From positions 1,481,001 to 1,545,000 of the forward strand of contig CP054185.1 in NCBI GenBank assembly GCA_015180985.1: a stretch of DNA of 64,000 nt. The letters are read 5' to 3'. Of this stretch, positions 42,898 through 52,529 are shown in pieces. The DNA is from Flammeovirgaceae bacterium. GTDB lineage: Bacteria; Bacteroidota; Bacteroidia; Cytophagales; Cyclobacteriaceae. Positions within the stretch are counted from its first letter, which is position 1. Each line of letters begins with the position of its first letter. The notes under the pieces are model-generated. The model was not told where the DNA came from. It was given only the letters and a program-made list of their open reading frames with translations, and made no database searches. A program made the translations under genes and the position numbers.

Positions 42898-43965
42898 TTA
42901 TGTCAGTTCAACCTCTCCGGTTTCCGACAGCCAGATGGCAATAAATTTGGTTTGCTCAAACCGCGCACAGGTAATTACAATTACCGAAGTAATGGGCACC
43001 GACAGGATCATGCCTAATACGCCCCAGATGATTCCCCAAAAAGTAAGCGCTAACAATACACCTAACGGACTAAGATTAAGCGTGCGGCCCATTACCTTCG
43101 GTTCCAACACATTACCAACCAACAGCTGAACAACCTGGATGGCCAGAAATACCCAAAGAAAAATCCAGAAGGATTGAAACTGAAACATGGCAAAGGCAGC
43201 CGGTAACAGGGTTGCAAAGAATGACCCGATATAGGGAATATAATTCAACAAAAAGATCAGAAAAGCCCACCACACCGGAAAATCAACATCAAACACCAAC
43301 AGAATAAAATAACTCAGCAAGCCGGTTAATAAACTCATTTGTGTTTTTATTGAAACGTATTTTCGCGTGGCCGTGGCAACCTGATCGATTATAGTGGTTA
43401 TGTTTTCAAGCCGGACAGGATTTTTTATCCACAACTTTAGTTTCTTATCGAAAAATTTTTCTTCAACTAACAAGAAGGCAACGTAAATGATAATGATGAA
43501 AATATTACCGGCAATGTTGGTCAGGCTGTTCAATAAAGCGGTTAATACGGGCTGTATGTTAAACGAGGAGACTACCGTTAACATCCGCTCCTGAATAACT
43601 TCAAATCCCTCCAGTGTTTTGAGGTTGGCTATCATCGCCCTGAAGTTGGCAATGTACTGAGGTGATTTTTCGATTATCAGGTTAAGATTGATGACCACAA
43701 TTTCATAAATGCCAATCGTAACCAGAAAAATAATTACGAAGGCCAGTATTGTTAGCAGCCAGTTGGGGAGTCTTCGGTTTTTAATCGAGACTTTACCGAA
43801 TAAGCGTTTAAGTTCATAAACAGCGTACCAAATCATGCCGGCTATAACAATGGGCTGCAAAAAATTGCTGAAGTACACCAGGCAGAAAACAACAATAGCC
43901 AGGACAATCAGCCAGGCCGCGGCCCGCTCAACACGAAATCCGTGAGCTGCTGTGTTTTGATCCAT
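42898..43965 (-). CDS. AI-2E family transporter (PerM-like membrane protein)
   Basis: A 355-residue protein with about eight hydrophobic helices and the conserved C-terminal half typical of the family: WWAFLIFLLNYIPYIGSFFATLLPAAFA, the VLEPKVMGRTLNLSPLGVLLAL motif and FWGIIWGVLGMILSVPITSVI. Members include the AI-2 exporter TqsA and Na+/H+ antiporter-like proteins; the specific substrate is unknown. It starts 3 bp after the enoyl-CoA hydratase gene stop, so the two form an operon. Confidence 0.88.
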   Translation of the reverse strand: MDQNTAAHGFRVERAAAWLIVLAIVVFCLVYFSNFLQPIVIAGMIWYAVYELKRLFGKVSIKNRRLPNWLLTILAFVIIFLVTIGIYEIVVINLNLIIEKSPQYIANFRAMIANLKTLEGFEVIQERMLTVVSSFNIQPVLTALLNSLTNIAGNIFIIIIYVAFLLVEEKFFDKKLKLWIKNPVRLENITTIIDQVATATRKYVSIKTQMSLLTGLLSYFILLVFDVDFPVWWAFLIFLLNYIPYIGSFFATLLPAAFAMFQFQSFWIFLWVFLAIQVVQLLVGNVLEPKVMGRTLNLSPLGVLLALTFWGIIWGVLGMILSVPITSVIVITCARFEQTKFIAIWLSETGEVELT

Positions 43966-43968
43966 ATA

Positions 43969-44742
43969 TTATTTGCCGGTGTAGGTGGGTTTTCGCTTTT
44001 CAATAAATGCCTGCATGCCTTCTTTCTGATCGGCCGAAGCGAACGTGAGGTAAAAGTTTTTGCGCTCAAAGGCAAGTCCTTCATCAAGCTGGGTTTCGAA
44101 CGACCGGTTAATCGCCTCCTTGGCCAGTTGCACCGCCACCGGTGACATTTGTGCGATTTCTTTTGCCAGTTCCACCGCCTCGTGCATCAGCATCTCCACC
44201 GGTACTACTTTATTTACCAGCCCGTAAAAGTGAGCCTCTTCGGCCGACAGGAACCGGCCGGTTAAAATCAGTTCCATCGCCTTGGCCTTGCCGATTGCTT
44301 TGGTTAACCGTTGTGTTCCGCCCGCTCCGGGTATGGTTCCGATTTTTATTTCCGGCTGACCGAATTTGGCGGTTTCCGAAGCGATGATCATATCGCACAT
44401 CATGGTAAACTCGCAGCCTCCGCCAAGCGCAAAACCCGAAACCGCTGCAATAATAGGTTTCTTGGTTCTGCGTATCTGGTCCCAGGTGCTGAACTGATCA
44501 ATCAGTAACATATCGATGGCTGATTTATCGGCCATTTGCTTTATGTCGGCCCCGGCTGCAAAGGCCTGTTCGTTACCGGTGATGATGATAACCCGCACGC
44601 CCTCGTTTTTATCCAGGGCCTGTAAGGCATCGCGCACTTCCTCCATCAGTTTTCGGTTAAGTGCGTTAAGTTCTTTAGGGCGGTTTAACTGAATGAGGGC
44701 AATACCCGGGTAGTATTGTTCGGTTACAATGATGAATTCCAT
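43969..44742 (-). CDS. Enoyl-CoA hydratase/isomerase (crotonase family)
   Basis: A 257-residue crotonase-fold protein. The oxyanion-hole segments are AFAAGADIKQMADKS and SGFALGGGCEFTMMCDM, and the Glu-containing active-site regions are KFGQPEIKIGTIPGAGGTQRL (both catalytic Glu-type positions) followed by GLVNKVVP. It is predicted to hydrate trans-2-enoyl-CoA to 3-hydroxyacyl-CoA in fatty acid beta-oxidation. The 3' end is 3 bp from the AI-2E transporter gene. Confidence 0.92.
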   Translation of the reverse strand: MEFIIVTEQYYPGIALIQLNRPKELNALNRKLMEEVRDALQALDKNEGVRVIIITGNEQAFAAGADIKQMADKSAIDMLLIDQFSTWDQIRRTKKPIIAAVSGFALGGGCEFTMMCDMIIASETAKFGQPEIKIGTIPGAGGTQRLTKAIGKAKAMELILTGRFLSAEEAHFYGLVNKVVPVEMLMHEAVELAKEIAQMSPVAVQLAKEAINRSFETQLDEGLAFERKNFYLTFASADQKEGMQAFIEKRKPTYTGK

Positions 44743-44839
44743 GTCTTAAATCAATTATTGGTTGAGCGCCTTAATTTCGTTCAAAAAAATGGGTCAGCGA
44801 AAGGATATAGGCGAAAGGACTCTAAAAAGACTAAAAAAG

Positions 44840-44870
44840 AAAAGCCCCTCTGAGCAGGAGGGGACTTTTC
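44840..44870 (-). terminator. Hairpin terminator on the minus strand without an obvious upstream gene
   Basis: On the minus strand AAAAGTCCCCTC, loop, GAGGGGCTTTT is followed by CTTTTTT, a good intrinsic terminator with one stem mismatch. It lies about 100 bp upstream of the enoyl-CoA hydratase start, in the region between divergent genes. It could end a short untranslated transcript or act as an attenuator for the hydratase operon. Confidence 0.6.
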
Positions 44871-44927
44871 AAACCAAAAGGCGGTAAAAAGTGTGCTATG
44901 CGTCCATAAATACGCGGGCGGTAGTCG

Positions 44928-44955
44928 TTTGTAACCTGCTGCCTTGCTATTTTTG
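44928..44955 (+). promoter_or_regulatory. Candidate Bacteroidota promoter for the LMW-PTP gene
   Basis: TTTG at 44928-44931 and an exact -7 box TATTTTTG at 44948-44955 are separated by 16 nt. The next start codon is at 45014. The spacer is somewhat short compared with the usual Bacteroidota spacing, so this is a moderate call. Confidence 0.45.
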
Positions 44956-45013
44956 ACCTCTTTATCCGGCTGTTCAACCGGGCTTTACGCTGTTGGCCGG
45001 TAGCAGAACTGCA

Positions 45014-45520
45014 ATGAAAAATGTAAAAGTGTTGTTTGTGTGCCTCGGTAACATTTGCCGGTCACCGCTTGCCGAAGCCCTGTTTAAACATAAACTAAAA
45101 CAGCTGGGATTACAGGATACTATTGAGGCCGATAGCTGTGGCACCTCCAATTATCATATTGGTGAACTACCGGATAGCCGAACGATGGCCAACGCCAGGA
45201 AGAATGGTATCGTTATTGAGCACCGGGGGCGCCAGCTTTCAAAAGATGACCTGAACTTTTTCGATTACATCCTGGCAATGGATGAAAGCAATTACGAAAA
45301 CATTCTTTACCTGGGGCGCAATCAAACTATTCTTCACAAGGTTTCGCTGATGCGCAGCTATGACCCGGTAGGGAACTGTCGTGATGTACCCGATCCGTAT
45401 TATGGTGGCGAACGCGGCTTCCAGGAGGTGTTTGAAATACTCGACCGATCGCTGGATGGATTCCTTCAGTTTCTGATACAAAAAGAAGGAATTACGGTTT
45501 CACCAAAACCTGCAGGGTAG
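45014..45520 (+). CDS. Low molecular weight protein-tyrosine phosphatase
   Basis: A 168-residue phosphatase starting at ATG 45014. The P-loop is FVCLGNICRSPLAEA (C-x5-R-S, nucleophile Cys near residue 11). The catalytic acid Asp is in VPDPYYGG. This is the full-length family size. Such enzymes act on tyrosine-phosphorylated kinases or sugar-nucleotide pathway proteins. Its 3' end overlaps the convergent aspartate kinase gene by 29 bp. Confidence 0.92.
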   Translation: MKNVKVLFVCLGNICRSPLAEALFKHKLKQLGLQDTIEADSCGTSNYHIGELPDSRTMANARKNGIVIEHRGRQLSKDDLNFFDYILAMDESNYENILYLGRNQTILHKVSLMRSYDPVGNCRDVPDPYYGGERGFQEVFEILDRSLDGFLQFLIQKEGITVSPKPAG

Positions 45521-46730
45521 AACGCGAAGATTGCTCCAGCAGGAGATTGTTTTGTTTCCGGTAGGTTTCAAAGGTTTGCGAATCGTAGTTTTTTACTGTA
45601 ATCAGCACCAGCCCGGTGTTGTAATACACTTCGAAGTGATGGCGCAATTTTTCAAGCAGAGCTGCCAGCTTGCTCTCGCGGTAATCAATGCAAAATGAAA
45701 ATGAGATAGCCGAGTTTTGCATCACGTTAATTTTGATGTCCAGTTCGGATAGGGCCTGAAATAGTAAACTGAGTTGTTGCTCATTAATAAAGGTATAATC
45801 GGTTACACGGCACGATACCAGGCACTGATTTTCTTTAAACACAATAAGCGGAGGAAGTTTGTCAACATGGCATTCGTGGATGCGCGTACCGGGCAGGTGG
45901 GGGTTATCAAAACTTTTAACCAGTAACGGAATGCCTTTAACGGCCAGCGGTTTTATGGTTTTCGGGTGGATAACCGAGGCCCCGTAGTACGTCATCTCGG
46001 CTGCCTCTTTGTAGGGAAGTTCGGCAAACACAACGGCCTCAGGAATTCGCTTCGGGTCGGCACTCATTACACCCGGCACATCCTTCCAGATAGTTACGGC
46101 ATCCGCATCAAGGCACGAAGCAAAAATAGCTGCTGTATAGTCTGAGCCTTCGCGTCCCAGGGTAGTAGTTAATCCATCAGCCGTACCACCGATAAAACCC
46201 TGTGTAAGGATAATTTTATTTTCAAGTTCAGGTACAAGCGATTGAATTTTTTTTCGGGTGATTTCCCAGTTTACTTTTCCTTCGCGGAAACAATCATCCG
46301 TCAGAATATACTGGCGGGCATCTTTCCAGGAGCAGGCCACACCGGATTGTGCCAGAAAATCGCACACGATAACCGATGAAATAATTTCTCCGAAACTAAC
46401 CACCTGGTCATACACCTGATCTTCCGGTCCGGGTTTTAGCTGTTCAACAAGCCGTTCAAAAAGGTCGTCTATCTTTTGCTCAACAGATTTTTCAGTAAAC
46501 AGATCCCGGGCAAGATTTATATGGTACGTTTTAAGTTCGGTTAGTTCTTTCCGGAACGACAGCCCCTGACGATACAGGTTAACAATATGTTCGAGTGCGT
46601 TGGTGGTTTTGCCCATAGCCGAAACCACCACCACCAGCGGTTTTTGCTGATGGGTTTTAACAATGCCAGCCATGTTGCGCACGGCCGAACTGGTTTTAAG
46701 TGAGGCACCCCCGAATTTAAAAACGTTCAT
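45492..46730 (-). CDS. lysC: Aspartate kinase
   Basis: A 412-residue monofunctional aspartokinase (first step of Lys/Thr/Met synthesis). It has the N-terminal KFGGASLKTSSAVRNMAGIV phosphate-binding motif, VVVVSAMGKTTNALEHIV, FIGGTADGLTTTLGREGSDYTAA with the kinase signature GREGSD, and a C-terminal ACT regulatory region (YTFINEQQLSLLFQALSELDIKINVMQNSAISF). The ACT part implies allosteric control by amino acids; which end product controls it is not clear. It is convergent with the LMW-PTP gene. Confidence 0.93.
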   Translation of the reverse strand: MNVFKFGGASLKTSSAVRNMAGIVKTHQQKPLVVVVSAMGKTTNALEHIVNLYRQGLSFRKELTELKTYHINLARDLFTEKSVEQKIDDLFERLVEQLKPGPEDQVYDQVVSFGEIISSVIVCDFLAQSGVACSWKDARQYILTDDCFREGKVNWEITRKKIQSLVPELENKIILTQGFIGGTADGLTTTLGREGSDYTAAIFASCLDADAVTIWKDVPGVMSADPKRIPEAVVFAELPYKEAAEMTYYGASVIHPKTIKPLAVKGIPLLVKSFDNPHLPGTRIHECHVDKLPPLIVFKENQCLVSCRVTDYTFINEQQLSLLFQALSELDIKINVMQNSAISFSFCIDYRESKLAALLEKLRHHFEVYYNTGLVLITVKNYDSQTFETYRKQNNLLLEQSSRSTLQVLVKP

Positions 46731-46810
46731 TTTGGTTGTTCTAAATCGTTTGCAACTTAAATTTGCTTTTCAATAAATCACCGAAGTTGGCAAAAGAATT
46801 TTCAACGGCC

Positions 46811-47797
46811 ATGGAAGAATCGCGGATAGCAGCCCCAATCGGCAGTGCGCTTGACCGGTTTATAAAGAGTAAGCAGGACCAGTTTGCCTATGCCAGCGGT
46901 GAACTTTCGCAGTTGCTGCGCGACATCGCCCTGGCCTCCAAGGTGGTTAACCGTGAGGTAAATAAAGCCGGCCTGATTGACATTATGGGTGCGATGGGCT
47001 CCACCAACACGGCCGGAGATGCACAACAAAAGCTGGATGTGCTCGCCAACATCCGCTTTTCGCGGGCCCTGATGAAGGGGGGAGAAGCCTGCGCCTTGAT
47101 TTCGGAAGAATCTGAATCGTATGTTGATCTGAACAACTCCGGTAAATATGTTATTGCTATTGATCCGCTGGATGGGTCGTCAAATATTGATGTCAACGTT
47201 TCCATCGGTACTATTTTTTCAATCTATCGCAGAAAGAGTAAAGAAGGAACGCCTATCCAGGATCAGGATATTCTGCAAAAAGGATCGGAGCAGGTGGCAG
47301 CCGGTTATATTTTGTATGGTTCTTCCACCATGCTGGTGTATACCACCGGGCACGGTGTTAACGGGTTTACCTACGAACCCACCTTGGGTGAATACTTTCT
47401 TTCCCACCCGGACATGAGGATGCCGGAGGATGGAAAAATTTATTCCGTTAATGAAGGTTCGTACAATTCTTTCTCGCAACCTGTAAAGGAGTACATCGCC
47501 TATTGCAAGGAAAAAAATTATACCGGGCGCTACATTGGGTCGCTCGTGGCCGATTTTCACCGCAACCTGCTTAAAGGCGGCATTTACATTTACCCGGCAA
47601 CGGCTAAAGACCCAAACGGCAAACTCCGGTTAATGTACGAGTGCAACGCGCTGGCGTTTGTTGCCGAGCAGGCAGGTGGTAAAGCTTCGGATGGACAAGG
47701 ACGAATTTTGGATATCCAGCCAACATCGCTTCACCAGCGCACCCCGTTTTATGTGGGATCAAAAAATATGGTAGAAAAAGCGGAAAGCTTCGTTTAA
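46811..47797 (+). CDS. fbp: Fructose-1,6-bisphosphatase, class I
   Basis: A protein of about 328 residues from ATG 46811 ([18 protein letters not shown]); a TTG 16 codons upstream is possible but not needed. It shows [26 protein letters not shown]-type SEESE, the metal-binding [22 protein letters not shown] and the sugar-phosphate site [19 protein letters not shown]. This is the class I FBPase of gluconeogenesis. Its 3' end overlaps the convergent DUF5606 gene by 4 bp. Confidence 0.96.
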   Translation: MEESRIAAPIGSALDRFIKSKQDQFAYASGELSQLLRDIALASKVVNREVNKAGLIDIMGAMGSTNTAGDAQQKLDVLANIRFSRALMKGGEACALISEESESYVDLNNSGKYVIAIDPLDGSSNIDVNVSIGTIFSIYRRKSKEGTPIQDQDILQKGSEQVAAGYILYGSSTMLVYTTGHGVNGFTYEPTLGEYFLSHPDMRMPEDGKIYSVNEGSYNSFSQPVKEYIAYCKEKNYTGRYIGSLVADFHRNLLKGGIYIYPATAKDPNGKLRLMYECNALAFVAEQAGGKASDGQGRILDIQPTSLHQRTPFYVGSKNMVEKAESFV

Positions 47798-48216
47798 CCT
47801 TCGCTGGTTTCTTCTTTCTTTTCAGTAAAAAATTCCGGGCAGTATTTATTCAATATGGCGTACCACTTTACCAGTTTTTTAATATCAGAAACGTAAACCC
47901 GGTTTTCGTCATACTCCGGTAAAACAGATTTAAGGAAAGCCTTTAATTCTGCAGGGTCGGCTTCTGCATCAATGCCCAAATCAGAATTATATTCCGAATA
48001 TATTTTTAGAAGCACGTGCTCCAGCGGAACGGTGCCTTCTTTAGTGGTTGTGTATATCGAAATTTCACTGAGTACCGACATGCGGTGATTGGGCGTTGCC
48101 ACCAGCTTTATTTTCTGATCATCTAATGACTCTAAAATAACACCTGATTTAGCAGGTCTCAGCACTTTAAACAATCCGCCTTTACCCGATACCGTAGCAA
48201 TTTCGTCTAATTTCAT
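47794..48216 (-). CDS. DUF5606 domain protein
   Basis: A 140-residue protein starting at ATG 48216 ([19 protein letters not shown]). The conserved start [25 protein letters not shown] and the [22 protein letters not shown] segment are typical of the Bacteroidota-restricted DUF5606 family. The C-terminus is acidic. No function is established. It is convergent with fbp and lies upstream of nothing obvious in its direction. Confidence 0.82.
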   Translation of the reverse strand: MKLDEIATVSGKGGLFKVLRPAKSGVILESLDDQKIKLVATPNHRMSVLSEISIYTTTKEGTVPLEHVLLKIYSEYNSDLGIDAEADPAELKAFLKSVLPEYDENRVYVSDIKKLVKWYAILNKYCPEFFTEKKEETSEG

Positions 48217-48244
48217 AAGCACTATTTATCGGGCGCAAAGCTAA

Positions 48245-48850
48245 CTAATTTTGGGCGGGCGTTTTTAGTGCAGAGGCAATGAAGGCGAGAATTTCTTTAC
48301 CGCCTGTTTTATTTAACGATGAGGTAATAAATACGGGAGGCAGCGATTCCCATTGCTTGAGCAGTTCGGTTTCAAATAACTTCAGCGTTTCTTTCAACTG
48401 ACTTTTGGTAACCTTATCGGCCTTGGTAAAAACAAGCGCCAGCGGAATACCGGCTTTGCCTGCCCACGTTATAAAATCCAGGTCAATGGGTTGCGGCTTG
48501 AGCCGGCAGTCGAGCAATACGAAGAGGCAAAACAGGGTGCTGCTCTTAGTGAGGTACATCTCAATGAGTTTGCCGAAGCCCTGTTGTTGCTGCTTGCTTA
48601 CGCGGGCGTAACCGTAACCGGGCAAGTCAACCAGGTACCAACTCTCATTAATCAGATAGTGGTTAATGGTTTGGGTTTTGCCCGGGGTGGCCGAAATTTT
48701 GGCTAACTGCTTTCGGCCGGTAAGCAGGTTAATAAGCGAAGACTTGCCTACATTGGAGCGGCCGATAACCGCAAATTCGGGCAGGCCATCCTTTGGTAAG
48801 GCCGCCATCGAGGTGGCGCTGCAACTAAATTCGGCCTCAGTAACCCTCAT
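48245..48850 (-). CDS. engB: Ribosome biogenesis GTP-binding protein YihA/YsxC
   Basis: A 201-residue TrmE-Era-EngA-like GTPase required for 50S assembly. The nucleotide motifs are in normal order: G1 GRSNVGKSSLINLLTG, G3 DLPGYGYARV, G4 FTKADKV and the later TSSLNKTG (G5-like). This is the full single-domain length. It lies 28 bp upstream of the DUF5606 gene on the same strand. Confidence 0.94.
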   Translation of the reverse strand: MRVTEAEFSCSATSMAALPKDGLPEFAVIGRSNVGKSSLINLLTGRKQLAKISATPGKTQTINHYLINESWYLVDLPGYGYARVSKQQQQGFGKLIEMYLTKSSTLFCLFVLLDCRLKPQPIDLDFITWAGKAGIPLALVFTKADKVTKSQLKETLKLFETELLKQWESLPPVFITSSLNKTGGKEILAFIASALKTPAQN

Positions 48851-49014
48851 GATTAGGCAGTTGAAGTAATGCTTTCACCCCAAAATACTAATAATGTAAG
48901 ATATGGGTACTTTATGAGCCTAAATTTGCACGATTTAAACATCAGTTTTTCCTATATTGGCAGGCTTTGTTGATGGTTTTATTTCTAACTTTAATTGTTA
49001 ACCCACTTTAAGAC

Positions 49015-51021
49015 ATGTACAGTATGCGCAGTATACTGATTTTTTTAGCTGTCGCGGGAACTATCCTAACCGGTTACAGCCAAACCGAAAAAGAGCAGGC
49101 AAAGGTTTACATGGAACAGGCCGAATTAATTATGGCCGAAACCCGTGCTATTGACGATGCCCGCGACCTGATGGTAACGGCTGCAAACCTCGATCCCACC
49201 AACATCAAGGCAAACTTTGAGGCCGGCCATTACCATATTAAAACCATTGGTAAAGATCTGGCCGTAAAGTATTTTCTGCGCGTGTATGAACTTGATCCCA
49301 ATTACCGGTTCGACCTGGAATTCTGGATTGGCCAGAGCTATCAGTACGGTCTTGAATTTGATAAAGCCATTGATTTCTACAATCGGTATAAACAGCGGTT
49401 GGCGAAACGGCCCAATTACCTGGGTAACGATCGGGTAAGCCCTGCAGTAGTTGACCGCGCTATTTATGAATGCGAAAACGGAAAAGAGTATGTGGCTAAT
49501 CCGAAAAATTTTTCCATTGTAAACATTGGTCGGGAAATTAACTCCGAATGGGACGACTATGCGCCCGTGTTCAACGAAAGCGAAGACCAGGTCATCTTCA
49601 CCTCCCGAAGGCGCGATGGCAACATGAACCAGAACGTGGATCTGGACAACAAACCCTTTGAAGATATTTTTATCGCACGCAAAGTAAATGGGCAGTGGAC
49701 GGCCGCAGAGAACATTGGCTCTCCAATTAATACACCTTACCACGACTCCAATCTTGCCCTTTCGGCTGATGGTCAGACGCTGTTCATCTATACCGATGAG
49801 GGCGGTGGCGACATTTATTACAGCGACCGCCAGCCTAACGGCACCTGGGGCGCACCGGTTCCGCTGCCCGGAATCATCAACTCATCGTACGAAGAAAAGT
49901 CCATTACGATTTCATCGGATGAAAAAACCTTGTACTTCTCTAGTAACCGGCCGGGTGGCTACGGTGGGCTTGATATTTACCGGGCCACAAAGGATGCGAA
50001 AGGAGAGTGGTCAAACGTGAAAAATATGGGGCCTAAAATAAATACGGAGTACGATGATGACGGCCCCTTTATTGATTACGATAGCAAAACGCTCTACTTC
50101 AGTTCGAAAGGAAGGAAGGGTATGGGCGGCTTTGATATTTACAAATCGGTGTTTGATGAGGCCACCAACGAGTGGAGCGAACCCGAAAATCTGGGTTACC
50201 CCATCAATACACCCGATAACGACATCTACTTTGTCAGTACCAAGGATGGAAAGCGGGCATACTATTCATCGGTGCGCGAAGACGGCCTGGGCTATGATGA
50301 TATTTTTATGATTACCATTCCGCAACCCGTGATTGCCGCAAAAGAACCTGAAAAACTGCCGGAACCCGAACCGGAAATTGAAAAGCAAAAATTCCCGTTG
50401 CGGTACCAGGTTAAAGTGGTGGAAGCAGGCTCGGGCCGGCCGCTGGATGCCAGGGTGAGGTTGCAGGGCCTGCGCGACAACCTGGTGGTACCCGGTGTTT
50501 CGGGCGAATTGGGAACAATGGAGTTTATGATACGTGCGGAAGAGCCTAAAGATTACCGGTTATCGGTTGAACTGGAAGGCTATGCCTTTGTAAATCAAAA
50601 TCTGAAGTTAGAAGGGGCCTCGGAAAAGGAACGCACCATTACCCGTACGGTTGAATTGCGTAAGTTAACAACGGGCGTTGTTTCGGTTTTACGCAACATT
50701 TATTTTGATTTTGATAAAGCCACGTTCAGAACCGAATCGTACACCGAATTAAACAAACTGGAGCGCATGATGGCCGAGAATCCCAACCTGAAAGTAGAAA
50801 TTGCCGGCCATACCGATGCCATTGGTACAGCAGCGTATAACAAACTGCTTTCGCAGCGCAGGGCCGAGGCAGTAAAAGACTTTTTAACGAAAAAGGGCAT
50901 TGACCCCCGAAGAATAACGGCTGTTGGTTACGGTAAAACCCGCCCGCTGGCCAGCAATGATGACGAAGAAGAAGGGCGCGAACTTAACCGCAGGGTTGAG
51001 TTTAAAGTGCTCGGAAATTAA
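49015..51021 (+). CDS. PorE-like OmpA family protein (TPR + PD40 propeller + CRD + OmpA)
   Basis: A 668-residue exported protein. After a short signal peptide come tetratricopeptide-like repeats (residues about 30-140), then a PD40/WD40-type propeller (about 155-430) with recurring ALSADGQTLFIYTD, TISSDEKTLYFSSNRPGGYGG and FIDYDSKTLYFSSKGRKGMGG units. A carboxypeptidase-regulatory-like beta domain (about 455-560) follows, and a C-terminal OmpA domain (FDFDKATFRTES, AGHTDAIGTAAYN, GYGKTRPLASNDDEEEGRELNRRVEF) that binds peptidoglycan. This exact order matches PorE of type IX secretion. Paralogues with the same layout exist, so a T9SS role is likely but not certain. Confidence 0.87.
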   Translation: MYSMRSILIFLAVAGTILTGYSQTEKEQAKVYMEQAELIMAETRAIDDARDLMVTAANLDPTNIKANFEAGHYHIKTIGKDLAVKYFLRVYELDPNYRFDLEFWIGQSYQYGLEFDKAIDFYNRYKQRLAKRPNYLGNDRVSPAVVDRAIYECENGKEYVANPKNFSIVNIGREINSEWDDYAPVFNESEDQVIFTSRRRDGNMNQNVDLDNKPFEDIFIARKVNGQWTAAENIGSPINTPYHDSNLALSADGQTLFIYTDEGGGDIYYSDRQPNGTWGAPVPLPGIINSSYEEKSITISSDEKTLYFSSNRPGGYGGLDIYRATKDAKGEWSNVKNMGPKINTEYDDDGPFIDYDSKTLYFSSKGRKGMGGFDIYKSVFDEATNEWSEPENLGYPINTPDNDIYFVSTKDGKRAYYSSVREDGLGYDDIFMITIPQPVIAAKEPEKLPEPEPEIEKQKFPLRYQVKVVEAGSGRPLDARVRLQGLRDNLVVPGVSGELGTMEFMIRAEEPKDYRLSVELEGYAFVNQNLKLEGASEKERTITRTVELRKLTTGVVSVLRNIYFDFDKATFRTESYTELNKLERMMAENPNLKVEIAGHTDAIGTAAYNKLLSQRRAEAVKDFLTKKGIDPRRITAVGYGKTRPLASNDDEEEGRELNRRVEFKVLGN

Positions 51022-51120
51022 ACAGCCGGTTGCCCGGTACTACGAATCATCGTTTTTTTTATTCCTGCAGATTATTAGCAACTTGCCCCGCTTTATTGGT
51101 AAGCTAAGCTATTGCGTGTA

Positions 51121-51843
51121 ATGGAAGTTGTTCCGTACAAGGAAGAGAAATCAACTAAAAAGGAGCAGGTTGCCCGGATGTTTGATAACATCAGCCACCG
51201 GTACGATTTCCTTAATCATTTTCTGAGCCTGGGTATTGATAACGGTTGGCGGAGGAAGGCAGTTAATTTGTTAAAACCATTAAAGCCCCGGCTGATACTG
51301 GATGTTGCCACCGGCACAGGCGATTTTGCCGTTGCAGCATTGCGCCTGAATCCGGATAAGATTATTGGGGTGGATATTTCGGAAGGCATGCTTGAAATTG
51401 GCCGTAAGAAGATGCAGAACAGGGGCCTCGATAAAAAAATTGACTTGATAAGCGGAGATTCTGAAAATCTTCCCTTCGAAGAAAATAAGTTTGATGCCGT
51501 AACCGTTGGATTTGGAGTGAGAAACTTTGAAGATGTTAACCGGGGCCTGGCGGAAATCAGGCGGGTACTGCGGCCGGGCGGCATGCTGGTTGTACTTGAA
51601 TTTTCACGGCCGAAACAGTTTCCGTTTAAACAATTGTACAATTTTTATTTCAAATTCATCCTTCCGAAACTCGGCCGCCTGATATCGCGCGATAAAGCCG
51701 CTTATACCTATTTACCCGAATCGGTAGAGGCCTTCCCGGATGGTGACGATTTTCTGACTATCTTGACAAACCTTGGATATAAAGAACCCGCATGCAAGCC
51801 GTTAACTCTGGGTATCAGTTCAATTTACACCGCACGAAAATAA
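51121..51843 (+). CDS. ubiE: Demethylmenaquinone/ubiquinone methyltransferase
   Basis: A 240-residue SAM-dependent methyltransferase starting at ATG 51121. It contains RMFDNISHRYDFLNHFLSLGIDNGWRR (family signature 1), SAM motif LDVATGTGDFAVAAL, GVDISEGMLEIGRKK, and signature 2 VTVGFGVRNFEDVNRGLAEIRRVLRPGGML. In Bacteroidota the product is menaquinone. The end overlaps the porT start by 52 bp. The ubiE-porT order is conserved in this phylum. Confidence 0.94.
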   Translation: MEVVPYKEEKSTKKEQVARMFDNISHRYDFLNHFLSLGIDNGWRRKAVNLLKPLKPRLILDVATGTGDFAVAALRLNPDKIIGVDISEGMLEIGRKKMQNRGLDKKIDLISGDSENLPFEENKFDAVTVGFGVRNFEDVNRGLAEIRRVLRPGGMLVVLEFSRPKQFPFKQLYNFYFKFILPKLGRLISRDKAAYTYLPESVEAFPDGDDFLTILTNLGYKEPACKPLTLGISSIYTARK

Positions 51844-52529
51844 TTCTCCTGGCAGCGCTGCTTGTACCGGGTTCGCTTGCTGCACAGAGTTTTTTGTGGG
51901 CGCGTAAAAACAATCCGAACTACGATGAGAGCCGCAAAATCAGTTACGGGTTTCTTATCGGCCTGCACACCACCACCTACCAACTTAACTATTCCGATGC
52001 GTTTGTTACACCGGCATTTGATACGCTGCATTCCGTTGAGCCCGACTGGAAGCCGGGCTTTTCACTGGGCTTTATCGTTAACTACCGGGCACACGAATTT
52101 CTGGATTTACGGATAATGCCCACCGTGGCGTTTTATGAGCATGCGCTTACCTACCGGTTTACCGATGGCCAGTCGATCAATCAGTTGGTTGAAACTACCA
52201 TGGTGGAGTTTCCTTTGTTGGTTAAATACAAATCCATGCGCAGAGGGAACATCCGGATGTACATGGTGGGCGGTGTGAGGCCCGGTATTGAAGCCTCGGG
52301 CAAAAAGGAGATTGAAAATGTTACCAACAGCCTTGAAGTGGCTGCCTTCAACATGAGCCTGGAGGCCGGTATCGGTTTTGATTTGTACTTTCCGCTGTTT
52401 AAACTTTCGCCTGAAATCCGGTTTTCCCGTGGTATTTATAATGTGTTGGATAATCCGGATAACATTTACGGAAAACCCCTGAAGCACCTTACAACCAATA
52501 CCGTTCACGTGTATTTTCTTTTCCAATAA
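51792..52529 (+). CDS. porT: Type IX secretion system outer membrane protein PorT
   Basis: A 245-residue outer membrane protein: signal sequence around residues 15-31 (TKIILLAALLVPGSLAAQ), then the PorT-type LWARKNNPNYDESRKISYGFLIGLHTTTYQLNYSD, LGFIVNYRAHEFLDLRIMPTVAFYEHALTYRF and a terminal VHVYFLFQ strand. PorT is needed for assembly of the T9SS that exports C-terminal-domain proteins and adhesins. Its start lies inside ubiE (52-bp overlap), and the SDR gene start overlaps its stop by 1 bp, implying translational coupling across three genes. Confidence 0.88.
   Translation: MQAVNSGYQFNLHRTKIILLAALLVPGSLAAQSFLWARKNNPNYDESRKISYGFLIGLHTTTYQLNYSDAFVTPAFDTLHSVEPDWKPGFSLGFIVNYRAHEFLDLRIMPTVAFYEHALTYRFTDGQSINQLVETTMVEFPLLVKYKSMRRGNIRMYMVGGVRPGIEASGKKEIENVTNSLEVAAFNMSLEAGIGFDLYFPLFKLSPEIRFSRGIYNVLDNPDNIYGKPLKHLTTNTVHVYFLFQ

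Noticed and set aside
44743-45013. A riboswitch in the divergent region before the LMW-PTP gene
   Set aside because: No known riboswitch consensus could be recognised; only the orphan terminator and a promoter box can be supported.
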